The notes beneath the pieces are model-generated. The model did no database searches. It saw nothing but the letters and a program-made list of their open reading frames with translations, and was not told where the DNA came from. A DNA stretch of 64,000 nt, taken from positions 127,980,465-128,044,464 of the forward strand of contig NC_134414.1 of NCBI RefSeq assembly GCF_030867145.1, in the 5' to 3' direction. Source of the stretch: Opisthocomus hoazin. Taxonomy: Eukaryota > Chordata > Aves > Opisthocomiformes > Opisthocomidae. The translations under genes and the position numbers were made by a program. The stretch's first letter is position 1. Every line of letters begins with the position of its first letter. Positions 1-11,757 of the stretch are shown here, piece after piece.

Positions 1-3000
1 GTACCTTTCCATAAGGAAAAAAATATATTGCAGAAGCAGCTAGTCACCCTGCTTGAAGACAAGCCTTAGGTGAACCTGGAACCTGTGTAAACAGGGAAAG
101 AGCTCCAAACCAAAAAGGTGGGGAGCTTTTTGGGTTTTTTGGCTTTGGTTTGGCTGGGTTTTTTTTGCGTAGGGGCAGGAGGTGTCTTTTGGTTGGCTAG
201 TTTTTCACAAATTACTAATTGCAGGGCCTCCCTCCCAGTTCAGATAGCTTAGCACCCAGGGAGCCAATTGCTCAAGTTATCTGATTAATATTAAGACATA
301 TGCCTTAAACCTGTGAGGTTATACACATATTGGAGTTTGACTGCTACATAGTTCTATCCGTCAATCTCTGCTCCCCTTCTCCTGTTTCCCCATAACTTTT
401 TAATCAACGGGTAGCACGGGCACACCCAGAATGAATGCCCCACTCATGCAGAATTCAGCTTTTATTCATTGTTTAAGGCAACAGCTGGCTGGCAAAATGA
501 TCAGGTACTTCTTTCCTTTTGCCTGGTGAGGAATTGGGGTACCAGGGTGTGGAGATTTAAGGGACAAAAGACAGGGTCTGTAAAAATCTGGGCTTTTGTT
601 TTGCTGCTTCCAAAAGGGCTTGTTTAATTAATGTTCCATGTTAGACAGAAAAAGATGTTTCAATGATTTATGCATTTGGAAGCCTTCCCCCCATTTTAAT
701 GAAATTAAACAATGATTTGGCCTTTGGGGCTTCATAAAATCCACTATAAACCTGCTTATGCTAGGCTTATAACTTCATTATTTAATAATGAGCTCCAGCT
801 AAAAATCTGGTATTCATTTCCAGTTCTGCAAGATGTTGTTACAATCCTCCATTAGCTACTGTAATCTGTGGCATAGATTTTATCGTATATTTTCTTAATT
901 GAGCTGTTGCAGCAATAGGCCTAGGAAAAGTTATTTAGTAGACAAGACTAAAATGGCACATTTGGAATAGTCATATACCTGGGACTGTATAGTCTGTACA
1001 CATTTGCAGCTGGAAATAATATGAAGAATGTGGCGTCTACTTTCAGATAAAAAGCTGGCAATTTTTTCTCCTTGTGTAATCTATTCATACAATTTAATGC
1101 CTGGAAAGGCTAAAAAACACTTAGAGAAATTAATCCAATGAACCAGAATGTTTTACCCAAATGTTTTACTTTACCTTTTTAATAACAGAAAAAAAGAATA
1201 ATCCATTTTTGATGAAACAGCAATACAATTTTTAATGAAATGGCAACAGTATAACTGAAAGATTCAGATACAACACGTAGTATCAAGATAAGCTGTAGCT
1301 CAGTTTTATTCTTCTCTTGCCTTGAATAAAGTCTTGTGAAAGCCTTACTGCAAAGCCTGTGGCAAATGAGGACCAGGACCTCTCAAGCCACATGCCAGGA
1401 TTTCATAAGCTTCCCCTTTGGGATTCACACCGAGTCTGTTTAGTTTGATATGATGTGTATATTTATCTGTTGTAACGTATGTTTCCTCTGAAGTAATTCT
1501 GTGGGGCTTCAGGCTAGCTTAGGGAACCAATTTATGTAAGGAGAACGAGTTGTTGGCATATTAGCTTGCCAAGAGTAAACGTATATGGGATTTTTATGGC
1601 TTGGCATGGGCTGTCTCAGTAACAATATCCTCATACTGCTCTTAATCATCCTGACTATATCGACACTTCTCTAACAAGAGCATGACTTATGTGTAGTACA
1701 ATCAAGACGCATTTGTCTTCTGCTTTCTGGTCTTAATACAGAAATCCAGTTCAAGACTCCTTTTCATGCTTAGCAGAGCCGAAGGATCTTATTTCAAGAT
1801 GACTCAGCTCTTTGCAAGTGAGATGAACCAAGTTTCTCTGCCCTCCCTTATACTTCACAGGAATAATAACCTGCCTGATTTGGTCAGCTGAAACTATTTA
1901 ACTCTTTCTTAACAGAATAAGCAGATATCTATATTGATTTGTGAAAGACACTACATGTAAGTCAAGGTTCTGAAGTGACCTAACATTTAGAGGTGCAAAA
2001 ACTCATTATTGTTCAGACTGTCTTGCCCACTGCAGTGCAATTATATTTCAAAGTTGAAAATTGCAGGGTTAGTTTTCTTTTGTTTGTATCTTTTTTTTTC
2101 CCCTCAAAGTCTCTATGTTATTCTATTTTTCTTCTGCTAGAGGATCAGATTTTGTCTACTGCCATGATGGTAAAAATCACTGCCAGATCTTTGACATTGC
2201 TGGATGAGGAGGAGAATTTGGGATCTAACCTCTTGCAGCACACTTTTGGCATTTAGGAATTGAGATTCCAAGCAAACAACAGACTTTGGTGCACTGCAAG
2301 CGTCTCCCTGAACCTGAAATTCCTGAAGGTGCCTCTGTCAGCTTCTAGTTTCTATGATAGTGAAAGTGTCGTACCTTAAATATTCATATTTCTATCACTG
2401 TACTATCTGAAAATCCATCACAGAGACTGTGTGAACAGAACGTGTGTGTTAAGTGGATTATGCAAATGAAGAATGATTACTTTTTAGTGCCTCCGCACAC
2501 TCTTACTGTTTCAGAATTTTATAAAGAAGGACATGTTCCTAGTTCTTTTTGCCATAAGATTATATGAAATGTATTTATCACATGCTTGGTTTAGATGGGA
2601 TGTTAAGTCAAATTGAAAGTATGTACTTTTAATTGGAGAGTCATGAAGAGTCTGCCTTCAGTTAAAAAGTCCCATTCCTGAATTTCACTAGCTCACTATA
2701 TCCTTTCTTCCGGTTATGGTGTGTGAATTTCCTATCTTTGTATTTAAATAACCTGATGTTTCCTGTGAGAGATTATCAGAACATTTGCTTTCAATGTTAA
2801 TGTTATGATGCTGTATAGTCTCTCTACATATTACCTTCCTTCAGCTGGATGAACACTTACTGGCACATACCACAGTCACTATACACATCATTAGTATTTT
2901 GCAGGATTTATGATTCTCTCTGTTTTCCAAGGGGCTTAACGCAAAGCCCCCCAAACAAAGCACAGCAATGCCATTTCACAGCCTGGGAGGCATTCAAAGT

Positions 3001-3335
3001 CATCTTAGCCAGTGCATTTTTAGTACAAAGCATTGTAAGTTTAGCAAGAGTACCAAGGCTGCAAGCCTGACATAGGATGTTGCACAATGTGAGCATAAAT
3101 TTCATGTTTTGTCTTCAAGAGAGCCCCTGGAGAAGCAGGCTGAGTTGTGGGATCACGTTGAGGTGTCGAGTTAGCTCCAGACAGAGAGAAGGACCCACCT
3201 ATTGACAAGCCTGCTTGCATTCAAACAGGTCACGAAGGATGACCCTGTGGAGTTTCTATTTTTACCCAATCCAGATCTTTAAGAAGTTTATGGTAGTTTT
3301 ACAGCTCCTGGTTTGTGGATGAATTCTAGCTGGAG
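1..3335. other. Intergenic sequence, no gene recognised
   Basis: AT-rich sequence with T/G-rich and A-rich low-complexity patches (for example around 120-175). Short open frames here show no recognisable domain, splice context or similarity to a known family. It is the 5' flank of the first GUCA1C-type exon and may contain its promoter and untranslated leader, but I see no element that fixes a transcription start. Confidence 0.5.
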
Positions 3336-3398
3336 GTGAGCCAGGGAACATGTAAACAAACAGCACTGCGTGTATGGAGAGGAAGGGTGGATGGTGCT

Positions 3399-3590
3399 AT
3401 GGGTGCCGGGGAATCAGCTGATGACTGTGCTGCTATAGAAAACAGTCAACAGTACCAGAAATTTATGAATCAATGTCCCTCCGGTCAACTTACTCTCCAT
3501 GAGTTTGAGACAATACTGGGTTTATGTGACATGAACCCTCAGGCAAACAAGTATGTTGAGCAGGTGTTTCACATCTTTGACATGAATCAA
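3399..3590 (+). CDS. GUCA1C: GUCA1C alternative first coding exon 1A (GCAP3-type N-terminal lobe)
   Basis: Encodes 64 residues from an ATG at 3399 (G at -3 and +4) to a GTAAGA donor at 3591, ending at a codon boundary. The start MGAGES fits the GCAP N-myristoylation signal. The degenerate first EF-hand with CPSGQL and LHEF is the GCAP family signature. The exon ends in FDMNQ, which joins DGFID of exon 2 at 26053 to complete calcium loop EF2. The frame is open upstream to 3336, but the MG start is preferred because GCAPs are myristoylated. About half of its residues match exon 1B 8 kb downstream, and flanking non-coding sequence is not obviously similar, which suggests an old duplication. It could be an alternative first exon or the surviving first exon of a lost tandem paralogue. 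The coding character is clear; its use in a transcript is inferred. Confidence 0.8.
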
Positions 3591-4717
3591 GTAAGAAATT
3601 TTCTTGGACTGTTTTCACCATGAAGCATCTGTATTAGCGTGAACAGTAGAGGACTTTGGCCTAGTGATATCAAATAAGAAGCAGTAGGTAACCAAGAATT
3701 GAGGGGTTTTTGTCACTAATTTGCAGCAGCTGTTCAGCATTACTTAAAGTGAGAAAAATGGATATGTTGGATTCTTGTCAATGTCATTTAGACTGCTTAA
3801 GAGGAGAGCTCTTCAAAAATTTACTAAACAAGTTTGATTATTTGTAGATAGGGCTGGACAAGAGTCTTAAAACCCTCATGTTCCCCACTTTCATTGCTGG
3901 AAAATTGCATGAATATTTCTGTCTTCACTCTCCTTTTTAAAAATTATTTGCTTCGCCATTTCCAAAGCAAAGTCTCCTCAGATGTCGAGACGTGTTTTTG
4001 GACAGTTACAGTGAATCTTTTTTTTTTTTTTTTCTGTATTTCATTATCACCATTTTTATTCTTATTTGGAAAGTTTGTAAAAGAGTAAAATAGCTGTTTT
4101 GGTTCCCTACCCACTGCTTAAAAAAAAGTAATTTTTAAAGCTGAGCAGTGGAAGAAAGGTAGACTTGAATTCTTGCACAGATCAGAAATCAGAAGACCAT
4201 GTTACTGCTTCAATAAATAAATAATGATAAATGGAAAGAATCAAGAAATGCAGTGGAAAAATTACAGTCAAAAACCAGGAATAGCCAGGAATATGGTAAA
4301 TAGATACTGCTTTTCCAGGAGGGGGAAGAAACAAGTGAAATGTAAAACAAACAGTCAAAAAATCAAATTAACAAACTTCAGGCACAAGTATAAAGAGATG
4401 GAAATAAATGTTCAAAGAGCAGAAGGAGGAAATAGTATTTCCTCCCTTCTTCGTATGTTAATTGAAACCTTTGTGGAACCAAAATGCAAGCTGTGGAGAA
4501 AGTGTTGACAGCTAGTTAAAATCTTAGCGAGAGACTCATTTTCCATCAGAAAGAGAGCTCGGACAAAAACAACATCCCAGAATAAACGTGGTCGTTTTCT
4601 CAGCTGAGTGAGAGGGAGAAGCAGAGGCTGGTAATGGCAGCCACAAGATCCAGCCCCTCGGGGTGTCTCTCAGCAGGGCTCCCCTCTCCCACTGGCCCAG
4701 AAGTGCTCTTGGACAGG

Positions 4718-4743
4718 AATTCCCAGCCAGAATTCCCAGCCAG
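4718..4743. repeat. 13-bp direct tandem repeat, two copies
   Basis: AATTCCCAGCCAG occurs twice in a row without a spacer (4718-4730 and 4731-4743). It is a short local duplication with no recognised function. Confidence 0.9.
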
Positions 4744-6044
4744 AAATATCACTGTGCACTTTAGCAATCACAGCGAACCCTTGCCTTGCTGACCGGAGCC
4801 ACCAGGAGATGCAAGCCGCTTGGTGTCTGTCCGGTTTGGGAAAGACTTCAGACACCAAGAAGGAGAACATCTCCAATCCAAACAAAACAACGGTCCCTAA
4901 TCAGGGAAGACAGCTTCTGCTTTTAATTAAAAGTTTACTGTTCCCTCTCTCTATTGGCTCAGTTTTCCCTCTTCCAAAACGCTTAACTCCGTCCAATTTA
5001 TAGCGGGGGGGTGGGAAAGATGATTTAATATCCAAAGTTCTTCCAAATAGCCATACTGCCTAGAAAGATAAAAACAGGAGGCTGGCATTTAAAGTTATTT
5101 AAGAATCTATATGTAACATTATAAACTGAAAAAATCCAAGTTGTCTAAACTGAAATCGTTCATGAAAACAGGCTGTGGCATCAAAATGCCTTTGGGATGG
5201 GGGGTTAATTCAAAGATACTACCCCTAACACAAAGATTTTGGGGGAGACTTTTGGAACAAGAATTTATTAACGTAAATTACTTTTTAGAAAAAAGTGGTA
5301 ACTAATAGTACCTATAGATAGTTGAAAATACAGTATTTCAAATTTTTCCAAAATTAGGTATTTTTTGTGATGGGTTTTTTGGGTTTTTTTCCTCCTTCCT
5401 CCCCAGATCATCAGCATGCAAAAGTTCAGGGGTTTCTTTTCTTTTTATTTCTCCTAGTTGGAGTCAGGACACTTCATTGGCCTCTCAAATTTTCTCTGGA
5501 TGAGAGGACTCTTTCCCTTCATTTCTAGTAAGACCACTTAAAAGTAATAATTTAACAGTCATTACACTGCCTTTCTGTCCTTAATTAACCTCTGCTAGAC
5601 CCACTTGCGGTTCCCTGATGCCCACAACATAAGGCGCAGCCCTAGCTCTTACCAACCTTGAGTTCAGGAAAATCGGTGCATTTGCAAGAGCTACAAAAAG
5701 AAAATATTCCTGACTTATCCTCCTGACAAAGGAGATGCAGCTCTCTGGCAATTAGAAACCTTGATGAAAATCGTAGTTTCAGGAGTGGGCCCTCATTGTG
5801 TTAAGTCTTTAACTCCAAATGGAAAATGTAAAGTCGGTATCTCTGAGCACTTCCCACAACCATTAAAATGAAAACAACTGCACTGCAAATGGTTCTGTGG
5901 GATGTTATTTCATTATGCATGGTCTGCCAGCTATTTATAGAGACCGATGCACTGTGGCATGTGTGGCTAACAACACGCTCAATATCGTGTCTGTAAGTGG
6001 TTAGTTTAATGACAAAAAAAGGCCTGGGCTGGACTGTGCAAAAC

Positions 6045-6070
6045 CAAGATAAGCACAATTGCTTATCTTG
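6045..6070. repeat. Perfect inverted repeat with GATA-type cores
   Basis: Ten-base arms CAAGATAAGC (6045-6054) and GCTTATCTTG (6061-6070) flank a 6-base spacer. Each arm contains AGATAAG, a match to the WGATAR recognition core of GATA factors, in opposite orientations. It could be a paired GATA site or simply a hairpin; no function is shown by the sequence. Confidence 0.85.
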
Positions 6071-9033
6071 TCACCAAGACATGTATCATTGTGCTATACT
6101 CATAATCTCCATGTCAGAAATAATGAAGCAGCAGTACAAAAAGGAATCGGATATAATGGGCTTCTATAGATGTATTTTTAAATGGTCACTGCTTTGTGTT
6201 TCAGTTTTAAATCCACACACAAACCCAAGGAGATAACTATTTCTAGAAATATAGTAACAGACACATGAGGAATGTGATTATGAGCTAACAAAGTTGTGCC
6301 AGTTCTTGATCAGTGTTTTCACTGAGAGAATAATTAAGTGATTGTATGTATATTCTCACACAGTTTGCTGTGTATGCCATGCTTAAAATGCCATAGAAAG
6401 TAGTGATGGCATGTCTTTTCCTCATGCCCACGCCTGAGTTAGCAAGAATTTGGTGAGTCCTCTCCTTTCAGGCAGAGAGATTAATGGTTGTGTCCCTTGC
6501 CTCATCAGGGCAAAAGCTTTCTGGTTTATGAAGGAGAGGAAAACAGTCCTTAACAAAGTTAATAGAGGGAGATGGCAGGATAGGGGGAAGGAAACTACGC
6601 TCTTAAGTCAGCTGGCAAGGCTGGGACATGGGAATGCCTGCAACAGTGCTTTTTGTGGTCCTGCCCAGGTAGCTCCCCTCTGCAACTGAAATGAGCGGTG
6701 GCAGATCTCTGTATGTGCTCAGCACTGACAGGAGCCAGCATCTGATAGCAGTGGAGTGCAGGAAAGAAAGGGAATGGAAAAAGAGAGAGATAGGGCAAAG
6801 TGCAGAAGCATGAGCTCAGTCACACAAGAGAAAGAAATGTCATTTTTCAGAGTAAATGGCAGGTAGAAATTGCCAAGGAAGGAAAAAGAGAGTGAGGCTG
6901 GAGTGAACCAGAGTGGATTAAAAAATCAAAAGGAAAGGACAAAAAGTTAACTGGCAATGACACAACTTTTAGATAAGAAATCTGTAGATAAGCTTTTTGT
7001 TCATATGCATTTAAAACTTGGCATTTGCCATTTCAAACACTAGCAGTTGTCTTTTTTGCCTTATACTTCAAACAGGTAGCATTCAGTTGAATCTATCAGA
7101 GTGGAAAGACGTGTGACCTCCTTGTTTCACAACACAGGGATTTAGTATCTGCTGCCTACAGAAAAGTTACTGCTGCTTTCACAATACCCAAAAGAAAGGG
7201 AATGTCATCTTTATTATCTTGCTTTTCTGCCTTTTTTTTTATATCAAGGTAGTTGCAGATCACTCCGTTGTGAAGTTTAGGGGTGTTTTTTTTTTAAAAA
7301 AGAGCAACTGTTATTTTCAAACTCTGTCAAAAGACTACTTCTTTTTCACTTGTAAAGAAATCTAGATGACATTATGCCTTCCAAAACTGATGATATATTA
7401 TACCACTTTCAGAGCAGCATTAATGAATCTGCTTTTTTTTCTCTTATGTTTCCCTGCAAAGAGAGTTTTGCTTTACCTGCAGCGTGCATTTTCTGCGTGC
7501 CCCGTGTTCTTGCAGTTTAGCAACAATCTGCCCTTGAACCAGCAGTCTTCTTTATTACAGGACTGTCATTTTCAGAGCAAGTACATAGTCCCACTGTTGC
7601 CTGTTTGTATCTTTTTCTTAATTCCCATAATATTGTACAGACTACAGAAAGCTTCTTGGCACCTCTAACGCAGATCTCAATAGATACTCTTGATTCTGTC
7701 TTCACCTTTTATCATAAGTTGATTTTGCTACAGATAGCTCATTTGGAATTGCTTCTCTGGTCTTCCTGTATACAAACTAGTCTCCGTACCCACTGCTTCA
7801 GTGTTCTTTGAAATGGCTTTAATATATTAATTTAATTAGTTCAGCTCCACAATGTTACAATTTTTTCTATTTTTATTTATAAAAGTAGAAATGTTCCATT
7901 GCCATTGGCTTTAGGAACAGGTGATTTCTGTAGAATTTCTACTATTTCAGGACTTGTTTCCTCTGTGAGTTTATTAAGTGCTGTCAAACTATGCTGTGGG
8001 TTATAAATTTTAGCCTTTTGGTGCTCCATAAAACTCACCTTCCCTTTTTTGTCAGGTGTAATATCAGCTATTACATACTATTCCGGTCCCCTGCTAGAAG
8101 TGAGGGATGCTGTGAGACTGAAGTATACATCAGATTGCTTTTTCCCCAGGCATTTTTGCTGTCTTTTACAGGTATTTTAGTTATTATTATTAAACTAAAG
8201 GGACCCTGAAAACAGGTATTAAATTAAAGTTGGAATGATTTTAAAGTAATGTTCTCTTGTAAGTTTTTTACCAGAAGGTACAAAATCTGACAAAAAATCT
8301 CGTTTCTAAGGCCCTACCTTTAAGTCACTATAAGCGATCTCTCTCGTGTGCCTCATTCACCATGGGTACACTTCCCAAGACTTGCCATTCAGAAGCAAGT
8401 AGCAGCAGTGTGTTTTTCCAAATGAGAAAAGAGGAGGGAAGGGAGAGGCCTCAGTAGATGCGAGCAACTCCCCGGTTCCCTATGCCTCAGTGGGATCCTG
8501 TGAACAATGATTGCATGAGGTCAGTGAAGAGATGCAAGAGAGTTGTTATTGTCCAGCTGGAAGAGACAAAAGAGGAAGGATGACTAGCACTGGGCGAGTT
8601 ACTGATGGACATTTCTTACTTCACCATATCGTCTAAAGATTGCAGCCTGCCTAAGTCCTGTTCCTGGTGCACTGTCTTTCTCTGGCATTTGCCACAATGA
8701 CTGGTCATTGCTTTAACAGCAAGGCATGATGGCTGAAGAAGAAAATATGGGATTTTTGTCACACTGTGCATACCCATGAGGTTTGTCTGCTTATTTCCTT
8801 TCACCTCCTTTGTCCTCATTTCCTTTCCCCCACCTCCACTGCTTCAGCCAGCACTCACCTGCCAATGAGATGTCCCCACTCTCCCTTAGCCATCAGGATC
8901 ACACGGCAGTTCTAGGGCTCAGAGACAGTTGCTGGGGGAAAGGCAACACATTAACTACCCCATTTGCTGTATGTTCTTTTCCTACTGAACCAGTTTTGGC
9001 TAAACCAATGGCAGTGTCTGTATCTTCCTGTTT

Positions 9034-9392
9034 AATCACAGAATCATAGCATCATAGGTTGGAAAAGACCTCTAAGATCATCAAGTCCAACCATCCACCC
9101 AACACCACCAAGCCTACTAAACCATATCCCGAAGTGCCATATCTACACGTTTTTTGAACACCTCCAGGGATGGGGACTCCACCACCTCCCTGGGCAGCCT
9201 GTTCCAGTGCCTGACCATTCTTTCAGTAAAGAAATTTTTCCTAATATCCAACCTAAACCTCCCATGATGCAACTTGAGACCATTGCCTCTCGTCCTATCA
9301 CTAGTTACCTGGGAGAAGAGACCAACACCTGCCTCACTACAACCTCCTTTCAGGTAGCTGTATAGAGTGATAAGGTGTCCCCTCAGCCTTCA
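9034..9392 (-). mobile_element. CR1 LINE fragment (3' end), inserted on the minus strand
   Basis: On the minus strand this reads as a CR1 3' end. The octamer-like terminus (AATCACAGAATCATAG at the left edge) is followed by the GGTTGGAAAAGACC block, the CACCTCCCTGGGCAGCCTGTTCCAGTG-type region and the end of the ORF2 frame. It is 5' truncated, as most CR1 copies are. Its wording (AAGATCATCAAGTCCAACC) differs from the copies at 27.7, 36.5, 53.7 and 58.9 kb, so it belongs to another, probably older, subfamily. Confidence 0.9.
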
Positions 9393-9514
9393 AAAGTTCA
9401 TGGGCACTTGAGGAGTGTTCAAGCTTTCCTACTCAAATGCCACATTTTTAAGTGTATGGTATTAAACTCAATGATGTCCTTGCAAAGAGAGCTGTAGATT
9501 AGCCCGTTAAGAGT

Positions 9515-10420
9515 ATAGAATCATAGAATGGTAAGGGTTGGAAGGGACCTTAAAGATCATCTGGTTCCAACCCCCCCGCCATGAGCAGGGACATCTTCCA
9601 CTAGACCAGGTTGCTCAGAGCTCCATCCAACCTGGCCTTGAACACTTAAAGGGAGGGGGCAGCCACAGCTTCTCTGGGCAACCTGTTCCAGTGTTTCACC
9701 ACCCTCAGGGTGAAGAATTTCCTCCTAATTTCTAACCTAAATCTGCCCTCTTTTAGTTTACAGCCCTTCCCTCTTGCCCTATCACTACACACCCTTGTGA
9801 AAAGTCCCTCTCCATCCTGCCTGTAGGCCCCCTTCAGGTACTGGAAGGCTGCTACAAGGTCACCCTGGAGCCTTCTCTTCTCCAGGCTGAACAGCCCCAG
9901 CTCTCTTAGCCTGTCCTCGTAGGAGAGACGCTCCAGCCCTCTGATCATCTTCATGGCCTTCCTCTGGACCCACTCCAACACATCCATGTCCTTCTTCTGT
10001 TGGGGGCTCCAGAGCTGGACGCAGTACTCCAGGTGGGGTCTCACGAGAGCGGAGTAAAGGGGCAGAATCACCTCCCTCGCCCTGCTGGCCGTGCTTCTCT
10101 TGATGTAGCCCAGCATACGGCTGGCTTTCTGGGCTACAAGCGCACATTGCTGGCTCATGTTGAGCTTCTCATCCACCAGTACCTCCAAGTCCTTCTTCTC
10201 AGGGCTGCTCTTGAGCCACTCTCCGCCCAGCCTGTACTTGTGTTTGGGATTGCCCTGACCCAGGTGCAGGACCTTACACTTGGCCTTGCTGAACTTTATG
10301 CGGTTCACACAGGCCCACCTCTCCAGACTGTCAAGGTCCCTCTGCATGGCATCCTTTGCCTCCAGCGTGTCAATCACACCACACAGCTTGGTGTCATCGG
10401 CAAACTTGCTGAGGGTGCAC
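9515..10420 (-). mobile_element. CR1 LINE, 5'-truncated, minus strand
   Basis: Second CR1 copy, also on the minus strand, 120 bp from the first. Its 3' terminus is at 9515 (TAGAATCATAGAATGG). Going up the element, the ORF2 3' part remains readable to about 10420, where homology stops at the end of the RT active-site region. The two adjacent copies differ in sequence and are separate insertions, not one split element. Confidence 0.92.
9646..10377 (-). pseudogene. CR1 ORF2 C-terminal reverse-transcriptase remnant
   Basis: A 243-codon open frame inside the 9.5 kb CR1 copy. It encodes the thumb and C-terminal part of CR1 ORF2p, with landmarks [56 protein letters not shown] and [10 protein letters not shown]. 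The N-terminal endonuclease and the catalytic part of the reverse transcriptase are missing because of 5' truncation. The frame ends in a TAA after APSL, where CR1 copies normally continue with E-V-F-K, so this is a single nonsense change rather than the natural end. Not expected to be functional. Confidence 0.88.
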
Positions 10421-11562
10421 TATCCTTTTCAAAAAATTGACCTGATCCTATAAGATATTGATTGCTTTCTGGCTTCAGTTGGGCTGGAAAGAGGTTGCCA
10501 TTTTTCATGAGGCACTCGGCACCTCACAGGACTGTGCTCTTTAAGTCCACCATGTGATTATAAATGAAAAGGATAAGTGAGTGGGAGTGTCTTGTTTCTG
10601 CATCTCTAACATCCTACAGTTTTACACTGATATTTATAGCTCCAAACTTGTCTGTGCTATAGTAATGCTCCTGAGCCACTCATCTCCTTGTATAGCAGTT
10701 AATCAGTACAGAAGTATTATTGATACCTAACCCCCTCCCTGGCCTTAGAGAAGAAGAAGGAATTCAGCTCCTGAAAGCTGTAAAATAAAAAGCAGCACTA
10801 GAGCACTGACCAACATCAAGGAAAATTGTAATTAATTCACTTCTCAGACCACAGTGATTCTTGTTAAAGGAGTGACTGTAAAAGATTCCTCTTCCACTCA
10901 GGTTCTGTCATGAGCTGGTGACCAAAATTGTACGTTTTATCTGGGGACCCGTGCTGAGAGGGGGCAAATACAGTGCAATTTCACACAAATACAAGATACC
11001 TCACAGCATATTCATAATAAGAACTGCCTCAAGGAGGAGTCCTAAGGGCTCTGTCTTTAGAAAGGCTTAATCCACCTACAATAGAGAGAAGGTAATAATG
11101 GGCATGTCTGTTTGTACTCTCAACATTTACCATCCTTATTTACAGCATAAATTGTAGCTATTCCTTACAGTCAATCCAGGATTACACTTTTACATGTTGA
11201 TACTGGTTTGCGTATAACTCGAAGTCAACTACTTTGAGGATCTCCTCATTTTTCTTTTGCTAATATACACATTTGTAGTCAGTGGGAGAGTTTGGATTTT
11301 CATGAAATATAACTTGAGCACAGCTTTCTTTACTTCTACTTTAACCCCATTCTGAAATTCCATCTGGTTTAGAATTGGGCATCAAAGGTAATCTCACATG
11401 AGTACAGATAGTCACTAAATAAAAATAGAAACGTACGCTGTAAGAGGTTTACCGTGGCCATTTAAATGCAGTATTTGTCTGAGTTGCAGTCATCAGCAAG
11501 ACTCTGAACCTGAGAAACGCAAATGTGAATATAAAAAAAAGAGACACTTTCTGTATAGTAAC
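10421..11562. other. 5' flank of exon 1B, no gene recognised
   Basis: Unique AT-rich sequence before exon 1B. It probably contains that exon's promoter and leader. One GGATTA core (11179-11184), the reverse complement of the CRX/OTX core TAATCC, lies about 380 bp before the ATG, and a TATAAAAA string starts at 11530. Neither alone is evidence of a promoter. Confidence 0.4.
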
Positions 11563-11757
11563 ATGGGCGCCAAAGAATCATTACCAGGTGATGGCTCTGC
11601 CCCAGAGATGCATCATTATTACAGCAAATTTATGAGAGAATGCCCATCTGGGCAACTTAGTCTGCACGAATTCAAGAAACTCCTGGGTCTGCAAGGGCTG
11701 GATCCAGAGGGAGATCTATACATTAAACGGGTGTTTGATATCTTTGATCTGAACCAG
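11563..11757 (+). CDS. GUCA1C: GUCA1C first coding exon 1B (GCAP3 N-terminal lobe)
   Basis: Encodes 65 residues from ATG 11563 (AACATGG, a good initiation context) to a GTAAAC donor at 11758, ending in phase 0. The start MGAKES is a GCAP-type myristoylation sequence. KFMRECPSGQLSLHEF is the cryptic EF1 region that contacts the cyclase, and LLGLQGL closely matches mammalian GCAP3. The final FDLNQ begins EF2 and is completed by DGFID in exon 2. GCAP3 activates photoreceptor membrane guanylate cyclase at low calcium and inhibits it at high calcium. Joined to exons 2-4 the product is 187 residues, somewhat shorter than the roughly 200-residue family norm. This exon is nearer the rest of the gene than exon 1A and is the likelier main start, but the following intron is still 14.3 kb. 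Confidence 0.9.

Larger units (their letters stand above)
3591..9033. other. Region between exon 1A and the first CR1 copies
   Basis: No coding exon recognised. I looked here by eye for a second GCAP exon set (DGFID or WYFKLYD type) and saw none. It contains a T16 run at 4018-4033, a 13-bp direct repeat at 4718-4743, an inverted repeat at 6045-6070 and a purine-rich stretch near 6770-6900. If exon 1A is spliced to exon 2, this is intron. Confidence 0.5.

Noticed and set aside
3336..3398. Upstream in-frame extension of exon 1A starting with GTG
   Set aside because: It lacks an ATG and would bury the Met-Gly myristoylation start that defines GCAPs.
11179..11184. CRX/OTX core GGATTA before exon 1B as a photoreceptor promoter
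   Set aside because: A six-base motif is expected many times in 64 kb; there is no cluster or conservation evidence.
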